Shown in pieces: positions 24,454-27,083 of a DNA stretch of 27,083 nt. The notes under the pieces were generated by a model that had not been told where the DNA came from, did no database searches, and saw only the letters and a program-made list of their open reading frames with translations. Numbering within the stretch: position 1 is the first letter of the stretch; each line of letters begins with the position of its first letter. Source of the DNA: Actinomycetes bacterium (GTDB lineage: Bacteria; Actinomycetota; Thermoleophilia; Solirubrobacterales; JACPNS01); contig JAEYBE010000001.1 in assembly GCA_023404495.1 (NCBI GenBank), positions 1 through 27,083 on the forward strand, read 5' to 3'. Both the position numbers and the translations under genes were made by a program.

Positions 24454-25115
24454 CAGGCCTCCTTTGGGTTGCGATCGCCGCGCACGAGCTGGTAGGCGAG
24501 TGCCCCGATTGCGGCGCCCGCGATCGGGGCCAGTACGTAGATCCAGAAGTCGTTCCACTCGCCGCTGGCGAGGGCGGGACCGAACGAGCGCGCTGGATTC
24601 ATCGAGGCGCCGGTGACCGGACCGCCCATCAAAGCGTCCATTGCGACCGCACCGCCGATCGCGATCGCCGCGGCTGCTCCGACGGCGCGGGTGTCGGTCG
24701 CCACGGCCATGATCACGAACATCAGGAACGCCGTCAGCAGGAACTCGTACACGAACGCCCCTCCAAGGCCGATCGAGGGCAGTGTTGTGCCGAGGTTTGC
24801 CGGCTTGTCCGGCCAGACGGCGAGCAGGGCAAACGCGCCGATCGCCGCGCCCACGAGTTGCGCGCCGACGTAGGCCGCGGCGTCGCGCACCGGGAAGTGC
24901 CGCGTGAGCGTGAAAGCGATCGTCACGGCTGGGTTGATGTGCGCGCCCGAGAGATGACCGGTCGCGTAGATCATCGCCATGATCACCAACCCGAACGCCG
25001 CCGCGACGCCGACGCTCGAGAGGCCACCGGGATATTGCGCCGCCGTGACGATCGCACCGCAGCCGATGAACACCAGCGTGAATGCTGCGAGTCCTTCGCT
25101 GAGACTGCGCCGCAT
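24453..25115 (-). CDS. Aquaporin/glycerol-facilitator (MIP) in an ars operon, AqpS-like
   Basis: 220 residues from the ATG complementary to 25113-25115; upstream in-frame sequence is a shadow of the arsI gene. Six helices and two half-helices carry the two NPA boxes: G-A-H-I-N-P-A (NPA 61-63) and G-A-S-M-N-P-A-R (NPA 173-175, with R176 the selectivity-filter arginine). In Sinorhizobium meliloti an aquaglyceroporin, AqpS, replaces the arsenite pump next to arsC. The same gene partners here suggest a channel for As(OH)3 that lets arsenite formed inside leave down its gradient. The gap to arsI is 16 nt and the stop overlaps arsC by one base. Size and the second NPA region are normal; substrate is inferred from context. 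Confidence 0.9.
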   Translation of the reverse strand: MRRSLSEGLAAFTLVFIGCGAIVTAAQYPGGLSSVGVAAAFGLVIMAMIYATGHLSGAHINPAVTIAFTLTRHFPVRDAAAYVGAQLVGAAIGAFALLAVWPDKPANLGTTLPSIGLGGAFVYEFLLTAFLMFVIMAVATDTRAVGAAAAIAIGGAVAMDALMGGPVTGASMNPARSFGPALASGEWNDFWIYVLAPIAGAAIGALAYQLVRGDRNPKEA

Positions 25116-25131
25116 CAGCGCGGGCCGGGTC

Positions 25132-25566
25132 TCAGCGGTCACAGCAGGCGACCGCTTCACGGGTCTCGCCGGCGAGCGGCACATGGTGGCCGGAGGTGTC
25201 GACGTCCTCAAGGACCGTGAACACTTCCCACGGCGTGCCGTCAGGATCGTGCACCCAGATCTTGTCCTGCTTGGCGTAGCAACAGGTGCTGTCCATCTCG
25301 TCGAAGGTCGCAAGGCCCGCCGCCTTGAGGCGCAGCTGCGCCGCGAGAACGTCGTCGGTCGTGTCGACCTGGATGCCGGCGTGGTTGAAGGTGCCAAGGC
25401 CTTCGCCAGTGCCGCCTTCATTCAGTGTCAGATTGAGCGCCGGCTCGGCGACCTCGAACTTGGCGTAGCCGGGCTTGACCTTCGCCGGTTCCACTCCGAA
25501 AAGCGCCGAGTAGAACGGAATCGAACGCTCGGTGTCGCTCACGTTGATTGCGAGATGCGGTCTCAT
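25132..25566 (-). CDS. arsI: ArsI/CadI-type VOC dioxygenase (C-As lyase)
   Basis: 144 residues from the ATG at 25566, which overlaps the arsR stop (ATGA); an ATG three codons upstream is the alternative. Vicinal-oxygen-chelate fold with R-P-H4-L-A-I-N-V, N-H62-A-G-I-Q and W-E114-V-F, which are the three metal ligands expected for ArsI. T-C95-C96-Y-A-K-Q-D-K-I-W-V forms the vicinal cysteine pair that binds trivalent organoarsenicals. ArsI uses Fe(II) and oxygen to cleave the C-As bond of methylarsenite or aromatic arsenicals to As(III). A second cysteine pair (A-C-C-D-R) ends the protein, unlike what I recall as the core fold, and may assist thiol-metalloid binding. It lies second in the ars operon, immediately behind the regulator; CadI-type cadmium induction is a naming alternative. 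Confidence 0.92.
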   Translation of the reverse strand: MRPHLAINVSDTERSIPFYSALFGVEPAKVKPGYAKFEVAEPALNLTLNEGGTGEGLGTFNHAGIQVDTTDDVLAAQLRLKAAGLATFDEMDSTCCYAKQDKIWVHDPDGTPWEVFTVLEDVDTSGHHVPLAGETREAVACCDR

Positions 25567-25916
25567 GACAGCCATTGATTCAGTGCCTCCATCGATTCAG
25601 GGATGACGTAGTAGTACGACCAGAGCCCGCGTTTCTCGACTCCGAGGATGCCGGCGTCCTTGAGCTTGCGCAGGTGGTGTGAGAGCGTCGGCTGCGAAAC
25701 GTCAAACAGCGGCTGCAGCTCGCAGACACAGACCTCGCCGGCGTGCTTTCGCAGTACGTCGACCAGCTGCAGGCGGATCGGATCGCCGAGCGCCGTCGCG
25801 ATGCGCGCGATTGCCTCGGCGTCGATCGTCGACACCTCCGGGCGGACCAGCGGTTCACAGCACGGCTGGCCGACCGGACGCTTCTGCTTGGGCTCGATTA
25901 TTAGATCGACATTCAT
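25563..25916 (-). CDS. arsR: ArsR/SmtB family arsenic-responsive repressor
   Basis: 117 residues; ATG is the only start after an in-frame TAG. Winged-helix DNA-binding segment with L-G-D-P-I-R-L-Q-L near 43, recognition helix V-S-Q-P-T-L-S-H-H-L-R-K-L near 74-86, and the wing with E-K-R-G-L-W-S-Y-Y-Y. Metalloid ligands appear as the pair C19-C20 in the N-terminal arm and C63-V-C65 in the helix before recognition. The N-terminal pair matches the Corynebacterium glutamicum type site, the C-V-C the E. coli-type site. Without As(III)/Sb(III) it would repress the ars operon from its own promoter. It heads a run of five overlapping or closely spaced genes: arsR, arsI, aquaporin, arsC, MFS. Confidence 0.93.
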   Translation of the reverse strand: MNVDLIIEPKQKRPVGQPCCEPLVRPEVSTIDAEAIARIATALGDPIRLQLVDVLRKHAGEVCVCELQPLFDVSQPTLSHHLRKLKDAGILGVEKRGLWSYYYVIPESMEALNQWLS

Positions 25917-25940
25917 CTATGTAGTCAAGCATAACAAGGC
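25917..25940 (-). promoter_or_regulatory. Putative promoter/operator of the ars operon
   Basis: Read on the minus strand, TATGCT (25933-25928) lies 11 nt before the ATG and would place the transcript start about 5 nt before it, so the arsR message would be nearly leaderless; no Shine-Dalgarno exists. The local sequence TTGACTACATAGATGAA has an A+T-rich, weakly dyad character unlike its G+C-rich flanks and is the natural ArsR operator site. A clear -35 is not seen. Confidence 0.3.
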
Positions 25941-25972
25941 ACCCGGGCGAGCGGCGCGGTCAGTTGCTGGAG

Positions 25973-27083
25973 CTACGCGTGCGTTTGCGTGACGTAGTCG
26001 GAGAGGTCGCAGCTCTTGAGCGTGCGCGACATCGAGCGCATTGTGCCCGGCCAGACCGAGTAGATGCCGCCCTTGGGGTCCTGGTAATAGCTGCTGCAGC
26101 CGGCGCGAAAGACCGAGCCGGAGAGACGTTGCTCGACGTAGGACTTGAACTCCTCAACGCTTTCGGGTTTGACTTCGATCGACTCGAGACCACGCGAGCG
26201 CATCTGGGTCATCGCGCTGACGATGTAGGAGAGCTGGCTCTCGAGCATCACGAATGCCGAGATCGATCCGATGTTGGGACCGAAGATCATGAAGGCGTTA
26301 GGGAAGTCGACCACGCTGGTGCCATAGAGCGCTCGCGGGGCGCCGTCCCAGGTCTCGGCCATCGTGCGCCCGTCGCGGCCCCGAATTCGTTCGGCGATCG
26401 GCAGATCGCTGACATGAAAACCAGTGCCGTAGATCAGCACGTCGATCTCATGCTCGCTGCCATCCGCGGCGACGACTGAGTGCGGCTTGACCTCCGAAAG
26501 ACCATGGGGAACAAGCTTCACGTTGGGCTTGGCGAGCGCCGGGTAGTAGTCGTTGGAGAACATCCCGCGCTTGCAGCCGAACGGGTAGTCGGGGGTCAGC
26601 GCGCGGCGCAGCTCGGGATCCTTGATCGAGCGGCGGATGTTCATCTTCCCGAGGAAGTTCGCGATCCAGACGAAGCGCGGACGCAGCGAAACCCAGAGCG
26701 AGATGTCGAAGAATCCCCACCAGAGTTGCCTCTGCAGCTCTTGCAGCGCGGGGAAGCGGCGGAGCAACTTCTTCTCGCGCTCGCTGACAGCGCGGTCGGG
26801 CTTGGCCAGCACCCAGCCCGGTGTTCGCTGCAGCACGACGACGCTCTCGGCCGTTCGCCGTACGTGCGGCAGAAACTGCACGCACGAAGCTCCCGTGCCG
26901 ATGATCGCGACACGTTTGCCGGTGAAATCGACATCGTGATCCCAGCGCGAAGAATGAAACGTCTCGCCCTCGAACACGCTGTCGGCGGCTTCATCGGGCA
27001 GCACGGGCTCGTGCAGCGGACCGGCGGCGATGATCAAGTGCTTTGCGCGCTCTTCGCCGGCTGAGGTCTGCACACTCCAGACT
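25973..27083 (-). CDS. Flavin-containing monooxygenase, C-terminal part (5' end beyond window)
   Basis: About 370 residues of a class B flavoprotein monooxygenase; the frame is open to the window edge, so the N-terminal FAD-binding GxGxxG lies outside. Visible are A-A-G-P-L near the start, the Baeyer-Villiger-like fingerprint F-E-G-E-T-F-H-S-S-R-W-D, the NADPH-binding Rossmann motif A-I-I-G-T-G-A-S-C, R-T-P-G-W-V, C-K-R-G-M-F-S-N-D-Y-Y and the FAD-domain motif I-Y-G-T-G-F-H, then N-I-G-S near the end. It inserts one oxygen atom into ketones or soft nucleophiles using NADPH. The stop TAG is 57 nt upstream of arsR on the same strand, so read-through into the ars operon is possible. An S- or As-related role is not supported by sequence; ketone oxidation is equally likely. 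Confidence 0.9.
   Translation of the reverse strand, partial: VWSVQTSAGEERAKHLIIAAGPLHEPVLPDEAADSVFEGETFHSSRWDHDVDFTGKRVAIIGTGASCVQFLPHVRRTAESVVVLQRTPGWVLAKPDRAVSEREKKLLRRFPALQELQRQLWWGFFDISLWVSLRPRFVWIANFLGKMNIRRSIKDPELRRALTPDYPFGCKRGMFSNDYYPALAKPNVKLVPHGLSEVKPHSVVAADGSEHEIDVLIYGTGFHVSDLPIAERIRGRDGRTMAETWDGAPRALYGTSVVDFPNAFMIFGPNIGSISAFVMLESQLSYIVSAMTQMRSRGLESIEVKPESVEEFKSYVEQRLSGSVFRAGCSSYYQDPKGGIYSVWPGTMRSMSRTLKSCDLSDYVTQTHA

Noticed and set aside
1..27083. CRISPR array or insertion sequence
   Set aside because: No regularly spaced repeats, no transposase or integrase reading frame, and no Cas-like protein were seen.

Overview
The window looks like a chromosomal segment of a high-G+C soil actinobacterium, probably of the Thermoleophilia/Solirubrobacterales type. 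The grounds are G+C-rich coding sequence, frequent GTG/TTG starts, four tRNA genes without an encoded CCA end, an ArsR resembling the Corynebacterium type, and secreted proteins with the repeat-like C-terminal domains common in that class. The taxonomic placement is inference; no rRNA or marker gene is present.

Layout. (1) 1-630: tRNA-Trp, a small cupin gene and tRNA-Gly. (2) 630-7214: an accessory region of visibly lower G+C. It holds a structured leader, a very large secreted multi-module protein (1661 aa), a membrane-anchored staphylococcal-nuclease-like protein and a predicted lipoprotein, all on the + strand and probably one surface/secretion cluster. (3) 7313-12537: host-like housekeeping DNA with an SRPBCC protein, a DUF1330-like protein, tRNA-Pro followed by an exact 44-bp duplication of its 3' half, a DUF2252 protein, a quinone oxidoreductase, a Bcp-type peroxiredoxin, a two-TM protein and tRNA-Leu. 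(4) 12809-19009: a defence island next to tRNA-Leu. It has a type II N6-adenine methyltransferase and a XamI-family endonuclease with an ATGA overlap, a tiny charged ORF, a three-TM protein, an antisense 30-aa hydrophobic micro-ORF, and an 885-aa ABC/SMC-like ATPase with RloC/PrrC-like architecture (split ATPase head, central CPLC zinc-hook motif, C-terminal domain with a candidate R-E-H triad). The island ends in a noncoding segment bounded by perfect 11-bp inverted repeats. (5) 19059-21429: a membrane protein and a secreted protein. (6) 21518-25916: metal and metalloid resistance, with chrA on + converging on a tightly overlapping minus-strand ars operon (arsR, arsI, aquaporin, arsC, DHA2 MFS). 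(7) 25973-27083: the C-terminal part of a flavin monooxygenase that runs off the window.

How the genes work together. The defence island combines DNA restriction with a nucleotide-driven sensor/effector that could be a tRNA-targeting backup, an arrangement comparable to PrrC or RloC beside type I/III systems but here beside a type II system. The ars operon has no ArsB or Acr3 pump. The likely logic is ArsC reducing arsenate, ArsI cleaving organoarsenicals to As(III), the aquaporin releasing As(III), and an MFS exporter of unknown substrate. All statements rest on reading the sequence; no database search was run.
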